From contig NZ_BAACAP010000234.1 in NCBI RefSeq assembly GCF_045865695.1, positions 46,947 to 110,946 of the forward strand: 64,000 nucleotides of DNA, written 5' to 3'. The notes under the pieces are model-generated. The model was given only the letters and a program-made list of their open reading frames with translations, searched no databases and was not told the DNA's origin. Shown here in pieces: positions 35,459 through 44,275 of the stretch (the first letter of the stretch is position 1; every line of letters begins with the position of its first letter). The position numbers and the translations under genes are program-made. The stretch is from Scytonema sp045865695 (GTDB lineage: Bacteria > Cyanobacteriota > Cyanobacteriia > Cyanobacteriales > Nostocaceae).

Positions 35459-37012
35459 CTATGAAGCTGATTCTCTGGTAGCTGCGCTAGAACCTAATTT
35501 CTTTGGCAGCCCGGAGGATTCGCGATTGGAAGATTCGCGACGCCCGCTACCACCTGTCCGAAGTTTGGGTTTGGGAGTCCGTCTGTCTCCATCTTGGTTA
35601 CCACCTTCTGTCCAGGAAGAACGATGCCGATCGCGATCCCCACTACGATTTGACCGCAATCTGGGTTTGGGAGTTGGAGGTACGAGATCTTCTTCTGAAA
35701 CATCTTCGGTTTGCAACCAAGCAGGACGAGTTTGATCGTAGGTGATTTGTAATGCAGCTGCTGCGATCGCTTGAGGATCGTATTTTTCGCTCAACTCATT
35801 GACAATTGGCAAGAATGATGCCAAACGCTCGCCTGCTAATGCTTCCCGTACTTGAACTTGCAGTTTATCTAACTGTTTTGCTTCAATTTGCGCCCGTGTT
35901 GGAATTGAGAGAACTTGCCAATTTTGCTTGATGTGACGTTCAAACAGTTGTTGCTTGCGACGTTCAAAAGGCTGCACTAAAGTAATCGCTGTTCCTTCTT
36001 TTCCTGCACGTCCTGTACGACCAATTCTGTGGACGTAAGTTTCTACGCTATCAGGTAAATCGAAGTTGATGACGTGAGACAACTGGTCAACGTCCAAACC
36101 TCGTGCAGCAATATCTGTTGCTACCACCCAACGGACTTGACGATTGCGGAATCTCGTTAACAACCGTTCCCGTGCTTGCTGGGACAAATCGCCATGATAT
36201 TCATCTACACTATGACCTGCTGACTGAAGTTGGTTAGTCAGCTCGGCTGCAGTACGTCTAGTGCGAACAAAAATCAAAGCTGTTTCTGGATCTTCCATTT
36301 CCAGAATTGGTTGTAAAGCTTTTGCTTTTGTCCAGTGACGAGGAACTACATAAGCCACCTGATTAATTTTATTAGGAGCAGCTTTAGGTTGTTCAACAGT
36401 TATTGTCACTGGAGAATTCAAAAATCTATTTACCAGTTGACGGATTGATGGCGGCATTGTTGCTGAGAACAAAGCTGTTTGACGTTCTTCTGGAGCTTGG
36501 GACAGAATTTTTTCCACATCATCGATAAAGCCCATGCTCAACATTTCATCAGCTTCATCCAACACCATCCACTTAACTCTATCAAGTTTCAGGCATCCTC
36601 TTTCCAGCAAATCTATAACTCGACCTGGGGTTCCCACAACAATATGAACACCACGCTTGAGCTGTAAAATTTGACGGTCAATAGATTGACCTCCATAGAT
36701 AGCTAGAGCTTTCAATCCTTGAGTGCCAATAAATTCACTCACAGCATCGTGAACCTGAATTGCCAATTCACGAGTTGGAGTCAAAATCAGAGCTTGCACT
36801 GCTTTTTGACTGATATCAATTCTTTCTAGAATCGGTAGTGAAAATGCAGCCGTTTTTCCCGTACCTGTTTGGGATTGACCGACAACATCACGACCCGACA
36901 AAAGATGTGGAATTGCTTGTGCTTGAATGTTAGTTGGTGCGGTAAAACCCAATTTTTCTAACTGCTCAATGCGCTCAGTGGAAAGCCCTAAATCTAGAAA
37001 CGAAAGGTTCAT
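35459..37012 (-). CDS. DEAD-box ATP-dependent RNA helicase
   Basis: A 517-residue helicase with the full motif set: the Q motif near GFTAPTNIQ, Walker A AQTGTGKT-like QTGTGKTAA, DEAD, SAT in FSATMP, and motif VI HRIGRTGRAG. It unwinds RNA duplexes using ATP. The core is about 370 residues; the basic, low-complexity tail (RSNRSGDRDRHRSSW..) should bind RNA. It resembles the cyanobacterial CrhR/DeaD group, which is induced by cold and by redox changes; orthology is by overall similarity and not proven. It is upstream of and in line with rimO on the minus strand, about 130 bases away, and may be transcribed independently. Confidence 0.93.
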   Translation of the reverse strand: MNLSFLDLGLSTERIEQLEKLGFTAPTNIQAQAIPHLLSGRDVVGQSQTGTGKTAAFSLPILERIDISQKAVQALILTPTRELAIQVHDAVSEFIGTQGLKALAIYGGQSIDRQILQLKRGVHIVVGTPGRVIDLLERGCLKLDRVKWMVLDEADEMLSMGFIDDVEKILSQAPEERQTALFSATMPPSIRQLVNRFLNSPVTITVEQPKAAPNKINQVAYVVPRHWTKAKALQPILEMEDPETALIFVRTRRTAAELTNQLQSAGHSVDEYHGDLSQQARERLLTRFRNRQVRWVVATDIAARGLDVDQLSHVINFDLPDSVETYVHRIGRTGRAGKEGTAITLVQPFERRKQQLFERHIKQNWQVLSIPTRAQIEAKQLDKLQVQVREALAGERLASFLPIVNELSEKYDPQAIAAAALQITYDQTRPAWLQTEDVSEEDLVPPTPKPRLRSNRSGDRDRHRSSWTEGGNQDGDRRTPKPKLRTGGSGRRESSNRESSGLPKKLGSSAATRESAS

Positions 37013-37141
37013 TAATTCTCCTACTTTTTAGTTATTTGTCATTAGTTATTGGTCATTGGTCATTGGTCTTTAGTCATTAGTCATTAATCATTTGTATTAG
37101 AACAAAGGACAAATGACAAAGGACGAAGGACAAATGACAAC

Positions 37142-38461
37142 TTAGTTATTGACAATTTGACCATAAAGGTCATAAGCATCAGCATTTTGGATAGTCACTG
37201 GTACGATTGACCCTAACCGGGCATTTCCTTTAACAAACACCTGTCCATCGACTTCCGGTGCAAATCTACCAGAACGACCCGCTAATTCTCCTGTTTGAGG
37301 ATGTTCTTGCTCAATCAGAACGTCTACGACTTTGCCAATTTCTTGCTGATTTTTCTTGAGAGAAATTGGCTGCTGAAGTTCCATCACCGCGTTTCGTCGC
37401 TCATCCATGACTTCTTGAGAAATCTGATTTGGTAAGTTGTAAGCGGATGTTCCTTCCTCTGGCGAAAAAGTAAAGACACCTACATGATCGAATTCATGGC
37501 GTTTGACGAATTGCAACAGATGCTCAAAATGCTCATCACTTTCACCTGGAAACCCAACGATAAACGTTGTTCGCAGCACAGCTTCCGGCAGTTCATCCTT
37601 GATACGTTCAATAATCGCATCATTTACTCTTCCTTGCCAAGGACGATTCATGGCACGGAGAATTTCTGGATGGGAGTGTTGTAAAGGTAAATCCAGGTAG
37701 GGTAAGACATTATTGTTTTGTTTAATTACCGCTATCACATCGGGAGTGAGACCAGTAGGATAAGCATAGTGCATGCGTATCCATGGAACATCAACCTTCC
37801 CCAAAGCACGAAGTAGTTCGGCTAACTTCGGCTTGCCATAAATATCTGTACCGTAATTGGTGGTAATTTGGGAAATCAATATAATTTCCTGTACCCCTTG
37901 ACTGGCTAATTGCTCAGCCTCGGTAACTATTGATTCTATAGATCGAGAACGTTGGTTTCCACGTAGATGAGGAATAATGCAAAACGCGCAGCGATAATCG
38001 CATCCTTCCGCAACTCGTAAATAAGCTACGCCCTCAGTTGTGGTACGGTAACGGGGTGTTGTTTCATCAGCAATATAGGTCGGTTGTTCGCTTACGAACT
38101 TAACCCGATGACCTTGTTCTACTTTCTGAATCACATCGACTATCTTATGATAATCTCCCGTTCCCACGACTGCTACGGCTTCTGGCAACTCTTCCAATAA
38201 CTGTCCTTGGAAATGTTGCGCCATACAGCCTGTGATAACGATTTTTTTATCTGCTTCTGCCAATTCTACTAGAGTTCTGACAGATTCTTCTCTTGCTGCT
38301 TCAATAAAACTACACGTATTAACTATAACGTATTCTGCTAACTCTTCATTAGTATCTACGCTGTATCCTGCTTCTACAAGCAGTCCTAGCATATGTTCTG
38401 TGTCAATTCTATTTTTCTCGCATCCTAGGTGAGAAATGGCTATTGTTGGCTTATCACCCAT
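37142..38461 (-). CDS. rimO: Ribosomal protein S12 methylthiotransferase
   Basis: A 439-residue radical-SAM enzyme that adds a methylthio group to Asp of ribosomal protein S12. The N-terminal UPF0004 domain carries three cysteines for one iron-sulphur cluster (in LGCEKN, NTCSF and GCMAQ), and the radical-SAM loop CDYRCAFC holds the second. The C-terminal TRAM domain fits RNA/protein binding. Features ISQITTNYGTD and GFPGESDE are RimO-like; MiaB relatives differ. It is 130 bases upstream of the helicase gene on the same strand. Cytoplasmic. Confidence 0.93.
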   Translation of the reverse strand: MGDKPTIAISHLGCEKNRIDTEHMLGLLVEAGYSVDTNEELAEYVIVNTCSFIEAAREESVRTLVELAEADKKIVITGCMAQHFQGQLLEELPEAVAVVGTGDYHKIVDVIQKVEQGHRVKFVSEQPTYIADETTPRYRTTTEGVAYLRVAEGCDYRCAFCIIPHLRGNQRSRSIESIVTEAEQLASQGVQEIILISQITTNYGTDIYGKPKLAELLRALGKVDVPWIRMHYAYPTGLTPDVIAVIKQNNNVLPYLDLPLQHSHPEILRAMNRPWQGRVNDAIIERIKDELPEAVLRTTFIVGFPGESDEHFEHLLQFVKRHEFDHVGVFTFSPEEGTSAYNLPNQISQEVMDERRNAVMELQQPISLKKNQQEIGKVVDVLIEQEHPQTGELAGRSGRFAPEVDGQVFVKGNARLGSIVPVTIQNADAYDLYGQIVNN

Positions 38462-38759
38462 ATCATAAAAGAGCCTTGAGGTTTTCCTTCTATATCGTTA
38501 GTTTTTTCAAGCGAGTGCCAGCTTCTGATTCTCTGACACTTGCCTTTCTATTAAGTCATTACACGCAACAACCTGTTCGGTCATGCCTACCTAACAGGAG
38601 CAATGACCTAAAAACTGGAAGTTCATGCTATGATATCTTCGAGAAACTGTTTTCCGGAAAAAAACAAACAGTCTTTAGAAAATTTTGACAATATCGCTCA
38701 ATCTTCCTTAACAAATGCCCTCTGGTATTTTACATTACCGCAACGCGCCTATAAATAGT

Positions 38760-38918
38760 TTACCTGTTGGGGAGCCGCCCTCTACTACGATTTTGATGAG
38801 AACGACAATTGATTTGCTCGATCTCGCCGCAACCAAGTAGGTGTGGCTTATTTCGAGAAGTCGCTACCCAAAGGAAACAGCGCATAACTACGCCATTATA
38901 ACGGTAATGCGACCTCAT
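38760..38918 (-). CDS. Possible small basic protein (52 aa)
   Basis: A short frame beginning MRSHYRYNGVVMRCFLWVAT and rich in Arg, His and Cys (SRNKPHLLGCGEIEQINCRS). It could be a real small protein or a translated part of a structured intergenic segment upstream of rimO. An extension to a TTG at 38948 is also open. No ribosome site supports either start. I do not recognise it; treat as doubtful. Confidence 0.3.
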   Translation of the reverse strand: MRSHYRYNGVVMRCFLWVATSRNKPHLLGCGEIEQINCRSHQNRSRGRLPNR

Positions 38919-39099
38919 GTGTTGAGGTTCAGCCTGCAATTTTGACAAGCAGACACTTCCCTAAGGGGAATATACCTCGCCTTTGCTGAGTGGCAAACTC
39001 CTCTGTATATAACTGTCATCTTAACATATCTTAGAGAACGTTTAACGCTAAGTTACATCTTCTGACAGAAGAAATATTATTTTTTTTTAAGGGAATAGG

Positions 39100-39390
39100 T
39101 CAGTGACCACCTGACCAGGAATCAGTGACCAATGACCAGTGACCACCTGACCAATGACCAGTGACCAGGAATCAGTGAATGGGGAAAAAGAATTTGGTGA
39201 ATTCGCAAGCAGTTAATAGTCAACGGTCGATGGTCAATGGTAATAATAGCTAATGATTAGTTTCAGAGACTAGTTAACTCTCAGCCGGTTACTGGTTACT
39301 GCTCACTGGTCACTGGTTACTGGTCAGGTGGTCACTGATTACTGGTCACTGGTCACTGGTCAGGTGGTCACTGATTACTGGTCACTGATT
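39100..39390. repeat. Long run of GGTCACT/CCTGACC repeats upstream of btpA
   Basis: Units CCAGTGACCACCTGACC from 39104 to 39176 and ACTGGTCACTGGT/TCAGGTGGTCACT from 39300 to 39390, in opposite orientations. They create a repeat-encoded N-terminal extension of the btpA reading frame. Confidence 0.85.
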
Positions 39391-39402
39391 AAGGTTAAGA
39401 AC

Positions 39403-40257
39403 GTGGACTTATATCAGCTATTTAAAACCCGAACACCGATTATTGGCGTAGTTCACTTACTACCGTTACCGACTTCACCCCGTTGGGGCGGTAGCCTCAA
39501 AGCCGCGATCGACCGAGCCGAACAAGAAGCAACCGCTCTGGCAAGTGGAGGGGTTGACGGTATCATTGTGGAAAACTTTTTTGATGCTCCATTTACGAAA
39601 CATCAGGTAGATCCGGCAGTCGTAAGTGCTATGACTGTGGTGACACAGCGAATACAAAATATGGTTACCATACCTGTAGGTATTAATGTTTTACGGAATG
39701 ACGGCAGAAGTGCAATGGCGATCGCCACTTGTGTAAAAGCCCAGTTTATTCGCGTGAACGTGCTAACAGGCGTCATGGCAACCGATCAAGGTATCATTGA
39801 AGGAGACGCTTATCAACTCCTACGCTATCGGCGGGAGTTAGGTAGCGATGTCAAAATTTTCGCCGATGTGCTAGTCAAACACGCCAATCCATTAAGTGCG
39901 GTGAATCTCACCACTGCTGTTGAGGATACGATTGAACGTGGTTTGGCGGATGCTGTCATTTTGTCCGGCTGGTCTACGGGTAGCCCGACTAATTTAAAAG
40001 ATTTAGAAGTAGCTAGTGCAGTTGCCAATGAAACCCCCGTATTCATAGGCAGTGGAGCTTCGTGGGAAAATATTGCTACACTGTTACAGGCAGCAGATGG
40101 TGTCATTGTTTCCAGTTCTCTCAAACGCCACGGTCGCCGCGAACAACCTATAGACCCAAATCGGGTGAGTCAGTTTGTGGAAGCCGCACGCAAAGGCTGG
40201 AACTCCAAAGGAGAATCTAAATCTATTTCAGATAAGGGATTGGGGATTGGCTACTAG
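39403..40257 (+). CDS. btpA: Photosystem I biogenesis protein BtpA
   Basis: A 284-residue TIM-barrel-like protein of the BtpA family, needed in Synechocystis for accumulation of photosystem I reaction-centre proteins; it is a peripheral thylakoid protein on the cytoplasmic side. Conserved stretches include TPIIGVVHLLPLP, GGVDGIIVENFFDAPF and GINVLRND. I use the GTG at 39403, with AAGG about eight bases upstream; the 25 earlier codons are GGTCACT repeat. The C-terminus DKGLGIGY is encoded by a GGGGATTGGGGATTGG repeat, so the last eight residues are likely acquired. The VKOR gene follows by 88 bases on the same strand. Confidence 0.93.
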   Translation: MDLYQLFKTRTPIIGVVHLLPLPTSPRWGGSLKAAIDRAEQEATALASGGVDGIIVENFFDAPFTKHQVDPAVVSAMTVVTQRIQNMVTIPVGINVLRNDGRSAMAIATCVKAQFIRVNVLTGVMATDQGIIEGDAYQLLRYRRELGSDVKIFADVLVKHANPLSAVNLTTAVEDTIERGLADAVILSGWSTGSPTNLKDLEVASAVANETPVFIGSGASWENIATLLQAADGVIVSSSLKRHGRREQPIDPNRVSQFVEAARKGWNSKGESKSISDKGLGIGY

Positions 40258-40345
40258 GGAATGGGCAGTAATTCATAGAACAATTGTCTCACCTAAATTC
40301 CCAATACCCAGTCCCTAGTCCCTAGTCCCTATGTAATTACATTTT

Positions 40346-41317
40346 ATGAATCGCCGCCGTTCTACTCCCTGGATTCACAGATGGTCGCGCGTACTCATAG
40401 GAGCGATCGCAATTCTTGGTGCAATAATAACAGCTTATTTGACTGTCGTAAAATTTACACAAGGAAGTACTGCCTGTCCCACCAAAAGTTGCGATTTAGT
40501 TCTGTCAAGCGAGTACGCTACAGTATTTGGTCTACCCCTCGCCTTGTTTGGCTTCATTGCTTATGCTGGTATGGCGACTTGTGCTCTAGCACCACTTGCA
40601 TTCGCTCCAGCACAGAAGAAAGATATCCGTACCAAACTAGAAAGCACAACTTGGTTGCTATTGTTGGCTGGTGCGATCGCAATGTCTATTTTCAGTGGCT
40701 ACTTAATGTACCTGCTGTTTTTCAAAATCCAAGCAGTTTGTATTTACTGCCTCGCTTCGGCATTGTTTTCTATTAGTATGTTAGTTCTGACCCTCATCGG
40801 TCGTAACTGGGAAGACATCGGGCAAATTTTCTTCACCGCCATTGTAGTTGGCATGGTGACCTTAATTGGAACCTTGGGTGTTTACGCTAATGTCAACAAC
40901 CCTGTAGCTAACGCTAATTCAAATACTCCCACGATATCGCCAACAGGTCAACCAAAACCTGGTGTTGGTTGGGATATTACCACCACTTCTGGGGAAGCAG
41001 AAATTCAATTAGCACGTCACCTGGCTAAAGTTGGAACCAAGGAATACGTAGCTTGGTGGTGTCCCCACTGTCACGAACAGAAGCAACTCTTTGGTAAAGA
41101 AGCGTACAAGGAAATTAACGCCATAGAATGCGATCCCCAAGGGCAAAAAAATCCCCGTCCGGATTTATGCCAAGCAGCGGGGATTCAGGGTTTTCCGACT
41201 TGGCAAATCAACGGAAAGCTTTATCCCAACGTACAACCGTTAGAGAAATTAGCTCAAATTTCTGGTTACAAAGGTCCTCGAAATTTTAAAAACTTTCCCC
41301 AAGCTTTTCAAAAGTAG
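40346..41317 (+). CDS. VKOR-thioredoxin fusion, disulphide-forming oxidoreductase
   Basis: A 323-residue membrane protein: four or five helices form the VKOR domain with the loop cysteines (ACPTKSC near 44-49) and quinone-facing CIYC, followed by a periplasmic/lumenal thioredoxin-like domain with CPHC near residue 238. Such fusions (homologues of plant LTO1) oxidise cysteines in lumenal proteins, passing electrons to quinone, and are needed for photosystem II assembly in plants. It sits in line with btpA, so a shared role in photosystem biogenesis is attractive but inferred. Confidence 0.92.
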   Translation: MNRRRSTPWIHRWSRVLIGAIAILGAIITAYLTVVKFTQGSTACPTKSCDLVLSSEYATVFGLPLALFGFIAYAGMATCALAPLAFAPAQKKDIRTKLESTTWLLLLAGAIAMSIFSGYLMYLLFFKIQAVCIYCLASALFSISMLVLTLIGRNWEDIGQIFFTAIVVGMVTLIGTLGVYANVNNPVANANSNTPTISPTGQPKPGVGWDITTTSGEAEIQLARHLAKVGTKEYVAWWCPHCHEQKQLFGKEAYKEINAIECDPQGQKNPRPDLCQAAGIQGFPTWQINGKLYPNVQPLEKLAQISGYKGPRNFKNFPQAFQK

Positions 41318-41329
41318 CTGAAAGGATAA

Positions 41330-41398
41330 ATGATGAATTATGAGTTATGAATGATGAATTATGAAGGATATAATTCATAATTTATAATTCATAATTCA
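41330..41398. repeat. ATGAATT-type repeat with inverted arms
   Basis: Units TGATGAATTATGAG on one side and ATTCATAATT on the other can fold into a long AT-rich hairpin after the VKOR gene. A similar structure lies at 60585-60660. Confidence 0.7.
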
Positions 41399-41410
41399 TT
41401 AGTGATAGTA

Positions 41411-43615
41411 ATGGACAAGCAGGTAAGCGAACATCTACTCAAGTCTGTATTAGCGGTAAAAAAAAGACTTTACAAGGCAGGCAAAAAATCGTTAACAGCC
41501 ATCAGCGTGACAGCGTTTATTTTATTGTTACGCTCCCTTGGATTCTTGCAATCCTCAGAATGGACAGCATTAGACTATTTTTTTCAGTTGCGCCCCTCTG
41601 AATCATTACCAGAGCGCATTACGATTGTAGCGATTGATGAAGCTTCTCTACGAGAAGCTGATTCGTGGCCAATTCCGGATCGCGATCTTGCCGAACTCAT
41701 ACAAAAAATACAACAACACCGACCTCGAGCTATTGGCTTGGATATTTACCGCGATTTACCTGTAGAACCAGGTCATCAAGAATTACTCAATACGTTTAGA
41801 TCGATATCAAATCTAGTTGGCATCGAACTCTTGTCAAATGATGATAAAAATACTAGCGTTGCACCCCCTCTAATACTCCATCAGCAGGACAAAGTAGGTT
41901 TTAATAACGTCTTATATGATGCGGATGGAAAAGTCCGTCGTAATATTTTATACTGGCACATTAAAGATGTACCACACGTAAGTTTTTCCTTAAAACTTGC
42001 TTTACTCTACTTAAAGCCTGAAGGTATTACTCCCAAAAAAGCGGACAGTGACGGTAAGTCTTTGCAGTTGGGCAATGCAGTATTTAACCGTTTTCAGTCT
42101 CACGATGGCGGGTACGTAGGGGCAGACGATCGCGGCTACCAAATTATATCAAACTTTCCCAAAGCTAAATGCAAAAATTCAAAAGAATATGATTGTCATT
42201 TTCCAACAGTATCAATGCGTGATGTCTTAAACAAGAACGTGTCAGAAAGTTTATTCAAAGACCGCATTGTACTGATTGGTTCCACAGCAGCTAGCGTCCC
42301 AGATTCGGCTTTAATTCCTTACTCTAGCCGTTTGATAGGTACGGCAAAACCAGTTGCAGGTGTTGAACTGCAAGCTTATTTTATCAGCGAGTTACTTTCG
42401 GCAGCACTCGATCGCCGACCTTTACTCAAAGTTTGGACTGACTTTGTAGAATATGCGTGGATTTTCGCTTGCGCTTACGTTGGCATCCTCACTAAACAGC
42501 GAATGCAACGTACAAGTATAAGTTTCTTAATGATTCTATTATCAGCAATTGTACTGACAGGCACTGCCGATCTTGCATTGTTTTTTGGTTGGTGGATACC
42601 AATAGTACCTGGATTGTTCGCTTTATGTGGTTCTGCTACTGCCATGACTTATCAGATGGCACATCGTCAAGAAGAGTTAAAACGTTCTAAAGAGTTTTTG
42701 CATCAAGTCATCAACACGATACCAGACCCGATTTTCGTCAAAAATGAAAAACATCAGTGGATTGTCCTCAACGAAGCATACTGTAAATTTATTGGTCATC
42801 CCAAAGAAGCATTATTAGAAAAGTCTGACTATGACTTTTTCCCCAAACATGAAGCTGATGTTTTTCGAGCCTCAGATGAGTTAATCTTTCAAAATCAGAA
42901 ACCTCAAGAAAGCGAAGAAGAATTTACAGATGCCAGTGGAAATACCCATACCATTGCTACTAAACGCTCTCTTCACAAAGATGCGGCTGGTAATTTCTTT
43001 TTGGTAGGAGTGATTCGAGACATTACCAAGCGCAAACTCATCGAAGAAGAATTGCGACGGTCTGCTACAGAATTATTCCGTATCAACCAAGAATTAAAAG
43101 TGAAAGAAGACAGTTTGCGTTACATGGCATATCACGACCCTCTTACTGGTCTGCCAAATCGCAAGTTTTTTCTCGAACAGCTTCAGGAATCTTTAGAATG
43201 GGCGCGAAACAACAACTTATTACTGGGGCTGCTCTTTATCGATCTAGATGGTTTTAAGCAAATCAACGATACCTTGGGACATGACATGGGCGATCGTCTT
43301 TTAGTGACTGTAGCCCAACGGTTAAACAACACCCTACGCAGTGGCGATACTGTTGCTCGTTTGGGAGGAGATGAATTTACGGTTATTGTACGAGCCATCC
43401 CAAAAGTCCAGGCTACAGCAAGAGTTGCTGAAAAGATTTTGGCAATTCTCACCGAGCCAATTGTCTTGGAAGGTCATATCACCACAATTTCTGCCAGTAT
43501 AGGTATCAGTATTTACCCTAATGACAGTCACGATAGTGAAACACTAATCGGACAAGCAGACACTGCCATGTATCGTGCCAAGCTTCTTGGAAAAAATCGT
43601 TATGAATTTGTGTAA
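41411..43615 (+). CDS. CHASE2-PAS-GGDEF diguanylate cyclase
   Basis: A 734-residue membrane protein from the ATG at 41411 (a GTG lies three codons earlier). One N-terminal helix precedes an extracytoplasmic CHASE2 domain (TIVAIDEASLREADSWPIPD), followed by three helices at about 345-420, a PAS domain (HQVINTIPDPIFVKNEK..), and a GGDEF domain ending near the C-terminus. The active motif RLGGDEF is intact and the inhibitory RxxD site (RSGD) sits five residues before it, so it should make cyclic di-GMP with product feedback. No EAL domain is present. It likely adjusts motility or biofilm behaviour to an external signal not known from sequence. Confidence 0.92.
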   Translation: MDKQVSEHLLKSVLAVKKRLYKAGKKSLTAISVTAFILLLRSLGFLQSSEWTALDYFFQLRPSESLPERITIVAIDEASLREADSWPIPDRDLAELIQKIQQHRPRAIGLDIYRDLPVEPGHQELLNTFRSISNLVGIELLSNDDKNTSVAPPLILHQQDKVGFNNVLYDADGKVRRNILYWHIKDVPHVSFSLKLALLYLKPEGITPKKADSDGKSLQLGNAVFNRFQSHDGGYVGADDRGYQIISNFPKAKCKNSKEYDCHFPTVSMRDVLNKNVSESLFKDRIVLIGSTAASVPDSALIPYSSRLIGTAKPVAGVELQAYFISELLSAALDRRPLLKVWTDFVEYAWIFACAYVGILTKQRMQRTSISFLMILLSAIVLTGTADLALFFGWWIPIVPGLFALCGSATAMTYQMAHRQEELKRSKEFLHQVINTIPDPIFVKNEKHQWIVLNEAYCKFIGHPKEALLEKSDYDFFPKHEADVFRASDELIFQNQKPQESEEEFTDASGNTHTIATKRSLHKDAAGNFFLVGVIRDITKRKLIEEELRRSATELFRINQELKVKEDSLRYMAYHDPLTGLPNRKFFLEQLQESLEWARNNNLLLGLLFIDLDGFKQINDTLGHDMGDRLLVTVAQRLNNTLRSGDTVARLGGDEFTVIVRAIPKVQATARVAEKILAILTEPIVLEGHITTISASIGISIYPNDSHDSETLIGQADTAMYRAKLLGKNRYEFV

Positions 43616-43955
43616 ATATACTGAATTAGAATTTGTGAAAGAAGTAAAAGACACATATTAACTTTATCGATTAAATCCAACATCAGACTTTAGATAGTTT
43701 TGTTCGTGGTACTTTTTAGTTATAAGTCACCCTTTTGGAGGATGTGAATAACTGCACTTAAGTAATAAAAATTAATTAAGAAATACAAAAATGAGAATTA
43801 CTTCACCATCAGGTGCTAACTGCAAGCATCTGTCAGTGAGCTAAGTCTTTCTAATTATAAAAGAATAAGTTTTTATAAAGTCGAAAATCTGAGTCTAATT
43901 GACAGTATCAATTGAGGCTCAATAGACCAAACAGAAGAGGGATCTACTGAGACTT
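43616..43955. other. Intergenic region upstream of a small secreted protein
   Basis: About 340 AT-rich bases. Weak imperfect hairpins near 43880-43925 (TTGACAGTATCAATTGAGG) may lie in the next gene's leader, but no known riboswitch or RNA was recognised. Confidence 0.35.
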
Positions 43956-44219
43956 ATGGGAAACAGCTTAAGACTCGCAAGCATTGCATTGATTTTAATT
44001 GTGTCGAATTTGACAATGCCTAAAATTGTCGAAACAGCAGCAGCCTTTAACACAGTCGAACTGAAAAGCTCTGAAATGGCAGTCGGAGACCGCCTTGTTG
44101 ACGATGCTTCAGAAGCCTATGTTTCAGAAAACACTACATACAAAGTTGTCACAAACAATTATTACGAACCACCAAATTACGGTGGTCCAGACAGTAAATA
44201 CGGTAGCGGAACTAGATAA
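43956..44219 (+). CDS. Small secreted protein (87 aa)
   Basis: Starts MGNSLRLASIALILIVSN with a hydrophobic signal peptide likely cleaved near TAAAF. The mature part is a short, acidic to neutral peptide of about 55 residues rich in Tyr/Asn/Gly at its end (VVTNNYYEPPNYGGPDSKYGS). I recognise no family. It is isolated, with a long leader, and is followed immediately by a GGTCACT repeat and the convergent nadB. Confidence 0.6.
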   Translation: MGNSLRLASIALILIVSNLTMPKIVETAAAFNTVELKSSEMAVGDRLVDDASEAYVSENTTYKVVTNNYYEPPNYGGPDSKYGSGTR

Positions 44220-44228
44220 GCAATTTTA

Positions 44229-44275
44229 GTGGTCACTGGTCACTGGTCACTGGTCACTGGTCACTGGTCACTGAA
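44229..44275. repeat. GGTCACT tandem repeat between convergent genes
   Basis: Six or more contiguous GGTCACT units. The minus-strand end of nadB enters the repeat, which provides its final Gln and stop codon. Confidence 0.85.

Noticed and set aside
38690..39010. tmRNA, RNase P RNA or 6S RNA upstream of rimO
   Set aside because: I compared remembered core motifs and found no convincing match; the segment may instead hold a small protein.
39328..39402. Longer btpA start giving 25 extra residues
   Set aside because: Those codons are the GGTCACT repeat; the family begins near VDLYQLF, and AAGG precedes the GTG at 39403.
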